A stretch of DNA of 64,000 nucleotides from an uncultured Eubacterium sp. (GCA_910584245.1 CAJTZF010000015.1:1-64000); one strand, 5' to 3'. Shown: positions 35,515 through 44,255, counted from the stretch's first letter. The notes: generated from the sequence alone by a model not told the origin. Translations and numbers: made by a program.

Positions 35515-37499
35515 TTGGCAAATTAGCATTACGTAATATTAAAAAAAGCATGTCCGATTATGCAGTATATTTCGTCACGATGATTATTGGTATTTCAGTA
35601 TTTTACGTGTTTAATGCGATATCGGACCAGACTGTTTTAGTAAAAATACTAAAAAGTGACCACAGCGTAATTGATTTATTAAAGAGCTCACTCTCCGTAG
35701 CGAGCGTAGTCGTTTCTATTGTATTGGCATTTCTCGTTGTATACGCCAGCAGCTTTCTTATGAAGCGCAGGAAAAGGGAGTTTGGCGTCTATATGCTGCT
35801 TGGCATGGGGAAAAAGAAGATTGCCGGTATCCTTATGGCGGAGACAGTAATTATTGGTCTGATTTCACTCGGAGTGGGGCTGGGGCTCGGTATTGTCTTA
35901 TCTCAGGGGATGAGTATATTGGTAGTAAAGCTTTTTGAGGCCGATATGTCCCAATTTGCGTTTGAGTGCTCGATGAATGCGGTTGTCAAGACGGTGATCT
36001 ACTTTTTGGTTATGTATGCGCTTGTACTCGCTCTTGATCTGTTTGTCGTGGGCAAATCCCGTTTGATCCGTTTATTGAACGCGGAAAAGAGAAACGAGAA
36101 GAGCGCAGTGAAGAATCCCTGGATCTGTCTCATTGTTTTTTCGGTGGCGGTGGTTGTGCTCAGCCATGCGTATTGGATGGTGACAGCAGAAGCCTCCAGT
36201 ATTACGACGGAACAGCAGTTTTTGACGCAGATCGCGAAAGGGATCGTGTCGACCTTTTTAATCTTCTGGTCGCTTTCCGGATTTTTGATTTTTGTGGCGA
36301 AGCTTCGCAAAAAGTCGTATTTCAAGGGAATCAATGTGTTTACGACGAAGGAAATCAGCAGCCGTGTCAACACAAATGTATTTGCGGGAAGTATTATCTG
36401 TCTCCTGTTGTTTATTACAATTTGTATATTTTCCACATGCTTTTCTATTAATAAATCACTGAACGATAATTTGAAAACACTTTGTCCGGTGGATATCAAT
36501 ATTGTGAAGGCGGTGGATACCGAAGAAGAGGATGATAAAAGAAAGGACACGTCGCCTATCAGTTCCAGTTTAGAGGAAAAAGGAATAGATACTACGATGT
36601 TTGAAGGGGTAGTTGAGATACCTATGTACCAGGTAAAGGATGCGGATGTGGAGCAAATAGAAGAAAATGAATTTGTATTCGGGAATGTTATGAAATTGAG
36701 TGATTACAATAAAGCGGCAGCAGTAAATGGACTGAAACAACTTGCCTTGAAGGATGATGAGTTTATAGTGGTGGCGAATTATGACTATAATGTCCGGCTT
36801 TTGAATGAGGAAATTGCCTCTGGACACAACGTTACACTTGGTGGAAAGACGTATCATTCTGCCAGGAAAGAGTGTGTTGACGGTTTTGTGGAGATTTCAG
36901 GAAATTACTCAAATTTGGGATTTACAGTTGTTCCCGACTCCGCATTACAAAATGAGAGCGTAGAGCTGGTAAGATGGTATTATATTGCCAACTACAACAA
37001 AGAGCATGCGGCTGGCGTGGATAAAATTGACCAGAAAGTAAATAGTGAAAAATTTCAGAAAAAGCTGGGCCAATTTATTTTTGTAGAAACGAGAACGGAC
37101 ATTGCCCAGAATAGTGTCAGCCTTACGGTGCTCGTCGTTTTTCTGGGGTTGTATCTCGGAATTGTTTTTCTGATCGCAAGTTCGGCCCTTCTTTCGTTGA
37201 AGGAGCTCTCTCAGGCAGCAGAAAATAGGGAGAAATATTTGATCTTACGGAAGATTGGAGTGGATGAGAAAATGATCCACCGTTCCCTGTTCCGGCAGAA
37301 CGCGATTTTCTTTGGATTGCCTCTTTTACTTGCGATTGTGCATTCGATTTTTGGTATACAGGTCTGTGTGCAGATTGTGGAGGCCTTTGGAAGAACGGGA
37401 CTGCTTCCGGCTATTATTTTTACGGCTGTGATGTTGCTTGTGATTTATGCAATTTACTTTGTTGTGACGTACCGGTGCAGCCGCAGGATTTTGCAGTGA
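35511..37499 (+). CDS. BceB-like peptide-antibiotic detoxification permease (second)
   Basis: 662 residues and clearly paralogous to the preceding permease (shared phrases: FLMKRRKREFGVYMLLGMGKKKIAGI, HAYWMVTAEASS versus HAYYMVTARIGE, VFTTKEISSRVNTNVFAGS, NAIFFGLPLLLAIVHSIFGI). The two diverge most in the large outer domain, the presumed ligand-recognising part. It starts at the shared ATGA and ends the transporter block; a terminator follows at 37541. Either two specificities share one ATPase, or the two form a heterodimer. Confidence 0.87.
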   Translation: MIGKLALRNIKKSMSDYAVYFVTMIIGISVFYVFNAISDQTVLVKILKSDHSVIDLLKSSLSVASVVVSIVLAFLVVYASSFLMKRRKREFGVYMLLGMGKKKIAGILMAETVIIGLISLGVGLGLGIVLSQGMSILVVKLFEADMSQFAFECSMNAVVKTVIYFLVMYALVLALDLFVVGKSRLIRLLNAEKRNEKSAVKNPWICLIVFSVAVVVLSHAYWMVTAEASSITTEQQFLTQIAKGIVSTFLIFWSLSGFLIFVAKLRKKSYFKGINVFTTKEISSRVNTNVFAGSIICLLLFITICIFSTCFSINKSLNDNLKTLCPVDINIVKAVDTEEEDDKRKDTSPISSSLEEKGIDTTMFEGVVEIPMYQVKDADVEQIEENEFVFGNVMKLSDYNKAAAVNGLKQLALKDDEFIVVANYDYNVRLLNEEIASGHNVTLGGKTYHSARKECVDGFVEISGNYSNLGFTVVPDSALQNESVELVRWYYIANYNKEHAAGVDKIDQKVNSEKFQKKLGQFIFVETRTDIAQNSVSLTVLVVFLGLYLGIVFLIASSALLSLKELSQAAENREKYLILRKIGVDEKMIHRSLFRQNAIFFGLPLLLAIVHSIFGIQVCVQIVEAFGRTGLLPAIIFTAVMLLVIYAIYFVVTYRCSRRILQ

Positions 37500-37540
37500 G
37501 GCTGGCCGCCGGGAACAGCGATAGATTTTTGTAGCGGAAT

Positions 37541-37582
37541 AATACCGACAGTATGGGGAACGTGCATGCTGCCGGTATTTTA
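37541..37582 (+). terminator. Rho-independent terminator after the Bce-like block
   Basis: AATACCG/CGGTATT outer stem and CAGTATG/CATGCTG inner stem (one G-T pair), followed by TTT. Confidence 0.75.
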
Positions 37583-37598
37583 ATAACATCTATTGGAA

Positions 37599-37660
37599 TT
37601 GACAGCATATGGATTGTATGATAGGATGTATATAGGAAATTTAGTGCAGTTTGACATACA
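37599..37660 (+). promoter_or_regulatory. Promoter region of the BlaI-like/M56-LRR operon
   Basis: TTGACA (37599-37604), 17 bases, TAGGAT (37622-37627). A second TTGACA occurs at 37651. GATGTAT near 37625 and ATACATC near 37655 form an inverted repeat spaced by about 24 bases that could be an operator. Confidence 0.5.
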
Positions 37661-37694
37661 TCATTTTATTGTTACATAAAACCGGGAGGACGAA

Positions 37695-38063
37695 ATGAGC
37701 GAAAAAAATTATAAATTATTTGATTCTGAAAAAAAGGTGATGGAGGTTCTCTGGGCAAATGGTACGATGACTGCTGGGGAGATTGTTAAAGTGTTGCGCG
37801 ACAGCATTGGCTGGAATCGGAATACGACGTATACGGTCATAAAAAAATGTATTGCAAAGGGCGCGATTGAGCGAACGGAGCCGAAGTTCCAGTGTACGGC
37901 GGCGATTTCCAAAGAGCAGGTCCAGGATTATGAGACAAATGAGCTGGTGGACCGCATGTTTGACGGGTCAAAAGAAAAATTCTTCGCTGCTTTTTTAGAG
38001 GGAGGGAAGCTGTCGGAGGATGAAGTGAAAAGCCTGAAAGAAATGGTTAATCAATTAAAATGA
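37695..38063 (+). CDS. BlaI/MecI family repressor (second copy)
   Basis: 122 residues with the BlaI winged helix (KLFDSEKKVMEVLWANGTMTAGEIVKVL, then WNRNTTYTVIKKCIAKGAIER) and the usual C-terminal helices. It overlaps the M56 protease gene by four bases (ATGA), which is the classical BlaI-BlaR1 arrangement. Distinct in sequence from the blaI at 9247. Likely represses its own operon and possibly the Bce-like block; targets are inferred, not shown. Confidence 0.88.
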   Translation: MSEKNYKLFDSEKKVMEVLWANGTMTAGEIVKVLRDSIGWNRNTTYTVIKKCIAKGAIERTEPKFQCTAAISKEQVQDYETNELVDRMFDGSKEKFFAAFLEGGKLSEDEVKSLKEMVNQLK

Positions 38064-39808
38064 GAATTGTATTAGAGAATAATGTATTTTACATTAGTTT
38101 TGTTTCCACGGTATTAATAGTACTATTGTTATTAATTCGTGGAATTCTTGGAACAAAAATTCATAAAATGTTTTTTACAATTGCCTGGACATTCATCTTA
38201 GCGCGTCTTATTGTGCCGCTGAATTTGATTGTTTCGGTGCGCTGGCCGTATTGCGTTAAGAACCTATGTAAATCGTTTGCAACAATTTCATTTGCCAGGT
38301 TCTTGTGGATTTGGTGTGCGGGGGCGTGTGTCACGGCAGCTGTTTTTGTCGTGCGTTATGTCCTGTGTGGCAGGATGCTCCGGGAGGCGCTGCCGATACA
38401 GAAGGTGCCCGGTATTGATGAGGAAATGTTTACGTTCATGGGCATTCGGGTATATGTATCGGACCGCATATCTTCGCCTATTACATTTGGCATTTTACAT
38501 CAAAAGGTGCTGCTCCCGAAATATTATATGAATCTGTCCAGGGAACAGCTGAAATATATTTTGATTCATGAAAAGGTTCACATCGACTGTCATGATAATC
38601 TCAATAAGTTTCTAGTTATTGTAGCGGTGTGTATCCATTGGTTTAACCCATTTGCATGGTTGATGTACGTGTGCTATAACCAGGATTTGGAGCTGGCATG
38701 TGACGAGAAGGTTATACGGCAGGTGGGGGAGGTCGGCAGGGAGGCGTATGCCAATGTGCTGATCAGCCTTGCGTCAAAGGATATTATAGGTGAGCCGGTA
38801 TATAGTGGTTTTGCAGGCAACGCCATTCGAAAAAGAATTATTATGATTATGGGATACCGTCATACTAGGAAGTGGAATTATGGTCTGTATGCTGTGGCGT
38901 CTGTTCTTTTTATAGCCACGTTTGCGGTTCCCGGACAGATCGAAGCGCTGTCCGGGATGTCGTCAGCGGGAGCAGTTTCCGGCGGCGCTATATCACCTGG
39001 CGCTGCCGCGTCAGCGGAACCGGACAAAAAGGAATATAAGGCAGTGAAGGTTCATCGGATATTAAAGGATGATTCTTCGGGGGCCCGCACTTATGTGACG
39101 GTCAAGACCGTGGAGGGTGTCGAGCTAAACATAAAGATACTTTTAAATAAGAAGATTGCTGTTACGACGGGTTCTGTTTTGACCTCTTATCTGCCTGAGG
39201 GAGAGAGCTGGGGAGCCGGAATGGATACGGCGTATGACGGGGTGGTGACGATTCCCGAGGCAGTCGCGTTTGAGGGCGGGCAGTATCCTGTACAGAAGAT
39301 CGGTTCCTATACATTTTATGAGTGTAAAAAGGTAAGGAAAATCCGTATTCCTGATACAGTTAAGGAAATTGAGGCAAAATCGTTTTATGAGTGCGAGGCG
39401 CTGAAGAAGCTGCGCCTGCCACCCGGACTTGAGGTGATGGGAGTGAATCCGTTTGTCGGATGCAGTTCCTTAGAGGAGTTTGAAATGCCGGAGAGCCACA
39501 TGCAGTACCAGGTGAAGGATGGCGTGTTGTACACAGATTATGGACGGTATCTGAAGGTTTTCCCACAGGGATCAAAACAGAAGGATGTCGTCGTTGACAG
39601 CGATGTGGTGCAGATCGCTAATTGTGCCTTTTATGGGGCGGGGGTGCAGAGCGTTACTTTGCCCGACGGCCTGGCCCGTGTCAAAAGCAAGAGCTTCCAA
39701 AACTGCCGCCAGCTGTTACGCGTGAGAGCCAGCCGGAAGACACGTTTTGTTTCCGACGCCTTTCAGGGGGCGGGGCAGGCACAGATTATAAGATATGAAA
39801 GCCAATGA
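38060..39808 (+). CDS. M56 (BlaR1-like) membrane protease fused to BspA-type leucine-rich repeats
   Basis: 582 residues. The N-terminal half is a BlaR1-type M56 protease: membrane helices at about 6-26, 34-52 and 76-98, HEKVH at 170-174, WFNPFAWLMYVCYNQDLELACDEKV (approximate region 193-217), and a fourth helix at about 272-292. Instead of the penicillin-binding sensor domain, the extracytoplasmic part carries an SAG-rich linker, a beta-rich segment, then LRR_5/BspA-like repeats (KIGSYTFYECKKVRKIRIPDTV, EIEAKSFYECEALKKLRLPPGL, QIANCAFYGAGVQSVTLPDGL in outline) to the end. No SxxK/KTG set is present. It probably senses something other than beta-lactams and relieves the BlaI-like repressor by proteolysis. 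Confidence 0.85.
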   Translation: MRIVLENNVFYISFVSTVLIVLLLLIRGILGTKIHKMFFTIAWTFILARLIVPLNLIVSVRWPYCVKNLCKSFATISFARFLWIWCAGACVTAAVFVVRYVLCGRMLREALPIQKVPGIDEEMFTFMGIRVYVSDRISSPITFGILHQKVLLPKYYMNLSREQLKYILIHEKVHIDCHDNLNKFLVIVAVCIHWFNPFAWLMYVCYNQDLELACDEKVIRQVGEVGREAYANVLISLASKDIIGEPVYSGFAGNAIRKRIIMIMGYRHTRKWNYGLYAVASVLFIATFAVPGQIEALSGMSSAGAVSGGAISPGAAASAEPDKKEYKAVKVHRILKDDSSGARTYVTVKTVEGVELNIKILLNKKIAVTTGSVLTSYLPEGESWGAGMDTAYDGVVTIPEAVAFEGGQYPVQKIGSYTFYECKKVRKIRIPDTVKEIEAKSFYECEALKKLRLPPGLEVMGVNPFVGCSSLEEFEMPESHMQYQVKDGVLYTDYGRYLKVFPQGSKQKDVVVDSDVVQIANCAFYGAGVQSVTLPDGLARVKSKSFQNCRQLLRVRASRKTRFVSDAFQGAGQAQIIRYESQ

Positions 39809-39842
39809 AATGGTGACGCAGTTCACCGGCCATTGGCTTTTC
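39798..39842 (+). terminator. Rho-independent terminator overlapping the M56-LRR stop
   Basis: AAAGCCAATG pairs with CATTGGCTTT, with an inner GGTGA/TTCACC stem, then TTT. The stop codon lies in the left arm. Confidence 0.82.
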
Positions 39843-39863
39843 CCCGCATCCGCTCATTTTTTC

Positions 39864-39892
39864 TTGACAGCGTTCTGTTAGGGGAGTAAACT
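39864..39892 (+). promoter_or_regulatory. Promoter of ilvE
   Basis: TTGACA (39864-39869), 17 bases, TAAACT (39887-39892). Confidence 0.65.
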
Positions 39893-39939
39893 AAAGAGAA
39901 GAGATTATATATTACAGCAACGCAGAAATGGGGAATAAT

Positions 39940-40965
39940 ATGGAAAAGAAAGAGTTGGATTGGGCAAACATAGGTTTTTCTTACCGGCAGACGGATAAGA
40001 GATTTGTTGCAAATTACAAAAATGGCGCGTGGGACGAGGGAACGCTGACAGACGACCCCAATATTGTAATGAGCGAATGCGCGTGTGTGCTCCAGTATGC
40101 CCAGACGTGTTTTGAGGGATTGAAGGCATATACGGCGGAGGACGGACATATTGTATGCTTTCGCCCAGATATGAATGCGAAACGTATGGCGGATACGGCG
40201 AAACGCCTCGAAATGCCAGTGTTTCCAGAGGAAAGATTTGTACAGGCAGTCATTGAGACAGTACGTGCCAATGAGGCATATGTGCCGCCATATGGCTCTG
40301 GGGCTACTTTATATGTACGTCCGTTTTTATTTGGTATTGGGCCGGTTATCGGTGTGGCGCCGGCGGATGAATATCAGTTCCGCATTTTTTGTACGCCGGT
40401 TGGGCCGTATTTTAAAGGAGGGGCAAAACCGATCACGATACGCGTATCCGATTTTGACCGAGCAGCGCCAAATGGTACAGGCCATATTAAGGCTGGGCTG
40501 AATTATGCTATGAGCCTGCATGCTATCGTGGACGCCCATGATCAGGGATATGCTGAAAATATGTATCTAGATCCAAAGACACGCACCAAGGTTGAGGAGA
40601 CAGGCGGAGCTAACTTTATATTCATTACGAAGGATGGCAAGCTGGTTACCCCGAAATCAAATAGTATCCTTCCGTCTATCACAAGGCGCTCCATCGTTTC
40701 GATTGCCAGGGATTATCTCGGTATGGAAGTAGAGGAGAGGGAAGTGCTGCTCGAGGAAGTAAAGGATTTTGCTGAGTGCGGCCTATGTGGTACTGCTGCC
40801 GTTATATCCCCGGTCGGGAAAATCGTGGACCACGGGAAGGAGATTGTTTTCCCGAGTGGAATGGATGAGATGGGTGAAGTGACGAAAAAGTTGTACGATA
40901 CGTTGACCGGTATGCAAGTGGGGAGGATTGAGGCGCCGGAAGGGTGGATACAGGTGATTCGGTAG
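39940..40965 (+). CDS. ilvE: Branched-chain amino acid aminotransferase
   Basis: PLP enzyme of fold type IV that performs the last step of leucine, isoleucine and valine synthesis. 341 residues; start ATG 39940 has GGGG six to seven bases upstream, while the ATG at 39928 lacks a ribosome site. GHIKAGLNYA places the PLP lysine at residue 184, and LYVRPFLFG, EETGGANFIFI and GTAAVISPVG are family stretches. Own promoter at 39864; no T-box seen. Functionally linked to ilvBN 28 kb upstream. Confidence 0.93.
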   Translation: MEKKELDWANIGFSYRQTDKRFVANYKNGAWDEGTLTDDPNIVMSECACVLQYAQTCFEGLKAYTAEDGHIVCFRPDMNAKRMADTAKRLEMPVFPEERFVQAVIETVRANEAYVPPYGSGATLYVRPFLFGIGPVIGVAPADEYQFRIFCTPVGPYFKGGAKPITIRVSDFDRAAPNGTGHIKAGLNYAMSLHAIVDAHDQGYAENMYLDPKTRTKVEETGGANFIFITKDGKLVTPKSNSILPSITRRSIVSIARDYLGMEVEEREVLLEEVKDFAECGLCGTAAVISPVGKIVDHGKEIVFPSGMDEMGEVTKKLYDTLTGMQVGRIEAPEGWIQVIR

Positions 40966-41054
40966 TAGTTCCCTTTATATGGTATGCCGCAAATATTGAT
41001 ACGCGCAACAAAGCAAAAGGAAATGAAGTTCATTTTCCAGGAGTGAGGTAGAAT

Positions 41055-41552
41055 ATGAAAACGATTACAAGCTTTACTGTGGACCACTGGAAGCTTTTAC
41101 CCGGGGTGTATGTTTCTCGGAAGGACTGCACCGGCACGGATATTGTGACAACGTTTGATATCCGCATGACAAGGCCAAATTTCGAGCCAGTTATGAACAC
41201 AGCAGAGATTCACGCGATAGAGCATCTGGGCGCAACATTTTTGCGCAACCACCCCAAGATGGGAGAGAAGATCGTGTATTTCGGCCCAATGGGGTGCCGC
41301 ACTGGCTTTTATCTTATTTTGGCAGGGGATTATGAGTCCGCAGACATAGTACCTCTTTTGAAGGAAATGTTTACTTATATGAAAGATTACGAGGGGGATA
41401 TACCCGGGGCTTCGCCGAAAGAATGCGGAAATTATCTGGATCTGAATTTGCCTATGGCAAAATACATCGCAAATAAATATTTGTCTGAAGTGCTGGATGG
41501 TATAACGGAGGACAGGCTCGTATATGCGTCGTCCGACCCGGTACAGGCATAA
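41055..41552 (+). CDS. luxS: S-ribosylhomocysteine lyase
   Basis: Converts S-ribosylhomocysteine to homocysteine and the AI-2 precursor DPD. 165 residues; the metal-binding motif HAIEH is at residues 53-57 and the third ligand is C124 in KECGNYLDL. FGPMGCRTGFYLI is the usual active-site stretch. The start ATG follows CAGGAGTGAGGT. Monocistronic or weakly linked to ilvE (89-bp gap with a weak hairpin). Confidence 0.95.
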   Translation: MKTITSFTVDHWKLLPGVYVSRKDCTGTDIVTTFDIRMTRPNFEPVMNTAEIHAIEHLGATFLRNHPKMGEKIVYFGPMGCRTGFYLILAGDYESADIVPLLKEMFTYMKDYEGDIPGASPKECGNYLDLNLPMAKYIANKYLSEVLDGITEDRLVYASSDPVQA

Positions 41553-41648
41553 ACGTTTACTCCCAGGTATGGCGACCGATCCCCGTGTCATTATTTTTCG
41601 GTTTTTGCATATTTATAATAAAAAGAATGTAGTGCGGGAGCCATACGG

Positions 41649-42296
41649 ATGTTCGAGTGGGAAGGGCGAATTTCGGACAACAAAAGCATACAGGTAGTAA
41701 AAGCGGCACTTCCTTACCTGGATATCCCTGTAGGGAGCATCATTGATATAGAAGGGCTGCTTCGTGCTATTCGGAATTTCTGCCATCAGCGGGAACAAAA
41801 AATGATTGACATGTTCCTGAATTTTTTCATGATGAAGCGCGTCATGTCAATGATGTCTGTTATGAATCAGATGAGTGAGGCTGGTGATGCTGGTGCTGCC
41901 GGAAATAGCATGGATGGGATGCTGAATATGTTGAAAAGCCAAATGCCCAAGGAGCAGCAGGATATGTTTGACATGGTTTCAATGATGATGTCGGCAATGG
42001 CGGACGGCAGTGCAGAAAATAACGGGGAGGAAAATAGCGATGACGGGCCAGGAGGACATTTTCAAGAACATGCATCCAGTGAAAGCCCAGATTATCCGGG
42101 AGTTGGAGATGAAGACCAATGGGAAGGATATGAAGAGTATGATGCCGCTTATTATGGAAGCGATGCAGAAGCTGAAGATGCACAACCTTTCGTTTTCCCA
42201 GCAGGAGGTTACGGTCCTTTTAGGAATCTTGACAAAGGACATGAGTCCTGCGGAGAAGCAGAAGGTAGAAATGATGAAACGAGTAGTGAGCAATAG
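41649..42296 (+). CDS. Hypothetical protein with Met-rich helical N-terminus and acidic tail
   Basis: Not recognised. The first 120 residues look like a real helical protein (VVKAALPYLDIPVGSIIDIEGLLRAIRNF, then a methionine-rich run). From about residue 130 the sequence becomes acidic and low-complexity and overlaps the next gene in another frame for over 250 bp. The natural C-terminus may therefore be shorter, with the tail created by loss of a stop or a frameshift. A GGGAG ribosome site precedes the ATG. Confidence 0.5.
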   Translation: MFEWEGRISDNKSIQVVKAALPYLDIPVGSIIDIEGLLRAIRNFCHQREQKMIDMFLNFFMMKRVMSMMSVMNQMSEAGDAGAAGNSMDGMLNMLKSQMPKEQQDMFDMVSMMMSAMADGSAENNGEENSDDGPGGHFQEHASSESPDYPGVGDEDQWEGYEEYDAAYYGSDAEAEDAQPFVFPAGGYGPFRNLDKGHESCGEAEGRNDETSSEQ

Positions 42297-42312
42297 AACA
42301 AGAAATAGTTAA
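42040..42312 (+). CDS. Small helical protein of unknown function
   Basis: 90 residues. Start ATG 42040 has GGGGAGG nine bases upstream. The sequence (HPVKAQIIRELEMKTNGKDMKSMMPLIMEAMQ in outline, then FSQQEVTVLLGILTKDMSPAEKQKVEMM) is a natural-looking all-helical protein with normal codon use, so it is preferred over the overlapping tail of the 41649 frame. Methionine-rich like its neighbour, suggesting the two act together. Function unknown. Confidence 0.6.
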   Translation: MTGQEDIFKNMHPVKAQIIRELEMKTNGKDMKSMMPLIMEAMQKLKMHNLSFSQQEVTVLLGILTKDMSPAEKQKVEMMKRVVSNRTRNS

Positions 42313-42406
42313 GTAAGCCAAAGACAGCAGATGGACAGTGAGCAAGATGTTCAGGAAAGAGTGGGATAAGGTTTCGCTTATACACGGAAAGGAAATAGAG
42401 GATAAT

Positions 42407-44197
42407 ATGACGAAAAGGATGACGAAGGCGGTTGCGGTTTCAATGGCCTGCACGATGCTGGCAGGATCTGTTGGGATTTTTCCGGCGGATGAGGCCCGGG
42501 CGGCTGCCGGGCCGAAGCTGAGTAAAAAAAGTATCACGCTCAAGAAAGGAAAGTCAAAGAAAGTTCAATTGAAAAATAAGGCGGGTGTAAAAAAAATAAA
42601 ATGGAGTGTCAGCAATAAAAAAGTTGTACAGCTCAAAGGAAAGAGCGGGGCCGCGACAGTCAAAGGGTTAAAAGCGGGATCTGCGAAACTCACCTGCCGG
42701 TTTGTTTACAGAGGGAAATCGAAAAAACTTGTGTGTAAGCTAATTGTTAAACAAACGTCGCAGCCAAAAGGTGGGGCCTCTGCGGCCGTATCGTCATCCT
42801 TACCGTCAGCAGCTGTTCCGGGAACGCCTGCGCCGGCTGCTTCCCAGCAGCCGCCGGTGTCCAGTAACCCAGGGCAATCAGAAAATCCGGCAGCTACGAA
42901 TACACCGGAGCCGATTCCGGTTATGGAAGATATTGATGCAAATGCCACGTATGACATTCAGGGAAGCTTAAAAAGCGCGCTGGGACGGTTCTTTGGTAAT
43001 GTAGGAACGTCCGTGAATATTTTCCAGCTGGATTCGTCACAGAGTCCGTTTCAGGATGATAAAGGGGCAATGTTTGAATTTACGAAGAATCAGTATAACA
43101 GCATTACTCCGGAAAATGAGTCGAAACCGTGCAGGCTTCTTAATATGGGAACCGATTTTTCGGATTACTTTTCGACCGATTTTGAGGCTGAAACGATGCC
43201 CGTCTCTGAAGCGAAGGCAAATAAATATTATTATGTGCCAGATAATTATAAGGAAGAGGTATGTCCGAAAATAAATTATTCCCAGTTTGACGACTATATG
43301 AAGAAGGCGGCGGAAAGCGGGCTTCGCATTCGCTTTCACGCATTTGTCTGGCACCAGCAAACCCCGAAATGGCTTTTTAAGGAAAATTATAAGGCAGATG
43401 GTGACTGGGTTACTCCAGACGTGATGAATGCAAGAATGGAATACTACATTAAATCTGTGATCCGGTATATTTGTATGAGAGAAGAGGAGAACGGATGGGG
43501 AGATGTCATTTACTGTTATGATGTGGCGAATGAATATTTCCACAACAACGATGGCAAAGATGAGGACGGCAATTTCATTAAGTCGTACTGGGACGAGGTG
43601 TACTATCCGGACAACAAGATCAATGAGAAATCGGGGGCGTATACGCAGACGACAGAGCCGGTATATATTAAGAGCGCATTTGCGTATGCCAGGGAGATGC
43701 TTGACAGCTACGGCAAGCAGAATGTGACCCTGTTTTACAATGACTACAATACGTACCAGGTAACGGAAAATATTATTTCTATGGTGGAATATATAAATAA
43801 GGAAGGGACAATCTGTGACGGGGTGGGTATGCAGAGCCACCTGGATGTCAGCTACCCTTCTGTTGCGGCTTATACTGCTGCCCTTACGAAATTTCTTGCC
43901 TGTGACTTTATTCACCAAGTCCAGATCACGGAGCTGGATGTAACGGCATATCCGAACAAGAGAAAAACATTGGACGACCAGATGGCATATTACTATGACC
44001 TGATGAAATCCATTCTCAACGTGCGCAAGCAGTATCCGGAAAAGATGACCGGTTTGACCTTCTGGGGACTGTATGATAGTTTTTCCTGGAGGAGAGATGG
44101 AAGACCATTGTTGTTTGAAAGCACATCTAAGGCGAAGGGCGTCTATTATAAAGTGCTTCAGGCAGCGGCGGAGAGCGAGAAGGAACTTGGCAAATAA
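42407..44197 (+). CDS. Secreted GH10 endo-xylanase with N-terminal Ig-like domain
   Basis: Secreted beta-1,4-xylanase of 596 residues. A signal peptide (TKAVAVSMACTMLAGSVGIF, cleavage after ADEARAAA) is followed by a bacterial Ig-like domain (KSITLKKGKSKKVQLKNKAG onward), a P/S/A-rich linker (about 125-170) and a GH10 barrel. Acid/base glutamate: YDVANEYF; nucleophile glutamate: VQITELDVTAYP; other family marks FHAFVWHQQTP and GVGMQSHLD. ATG 42407 is chosen for its GAGGATAAT ribosome site; an upstream ATG at 42338 would add a non-signal extension. A terminator follows. Confidence 0.9.
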   Translation: MTKRMTKAVAVSMACTMLAGSVGIFPADEARAAAGPKLSKKSITLKKGKSKKVQLKNKAGVKKIKWSVSNKKVVQLKGKSGAATVKGLKAGSAKLTCRFVYRGKSKKLVCKLIVKQTSQPKGGASAAVSSSLPSAAVPGTPAPAASQQPPVSSNPGQSENPAATNTPEPIPVMEDIDANATYDIQGSLKSALGRFFGNVGTSVNIFQLDSSQSPFQDDKGAMFEFTKNQYNSITPENESKPCRLLNMGTDFSDYFSTDFEAETMPVSEAKANKYYYVPDNYKEEVCPKINYSQFDDYMKKAAESGLRIRFHAFVWHQQTPKWLFKENYKADGDWVTPDVMNARMEYYIKSVIRYICMREEENGWGDVIYCYDVANEYFHNNDGKDEDGNFIKSYWDEVYYPDNKINEKSGAYTQTTEPVYIKSAFAYAREMLDSYGKQNVTLFYNDYNTYQVTENIISMVEYINKEGTICDGVGMQSHLDVSYPSVAAYTAALTKFLACDFIHQVQITELDVTAYPNKRKTLDDQMAYYYDLMKSILNVRKQYPEKMTGLTFWGLYDSFSWRRDGRPLLFESTSKAKGVYYKVLQAAAESEKELGK

Positions 44198-44228
44198 TGG
44201 AGAATATTCTCTGATCTAATTGAAATTC

Positions 44229-44255
44229 GGGCGGTACCGTTGGGTGCCGCCTTTT
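44229..44255 (+). terminator. Rho-independent terminator after the GH10 gene
   Basis: GGCGGTACC pairs with GGTGCCGCC (one G-T pair), then TTTT. Confidence 0.8.

Noticed and set aside
39843..39939. T-box or other amino-acid riboswitch before ilvE
   Set aside because: Too short, and no T-box sequence or specifier stem is visible.
43037..43918. 293-codon minus-strand ORF
   Set aside because: Antisense to the GH10 catalytic domain, which has both catalytic glutamates in the plus frame.
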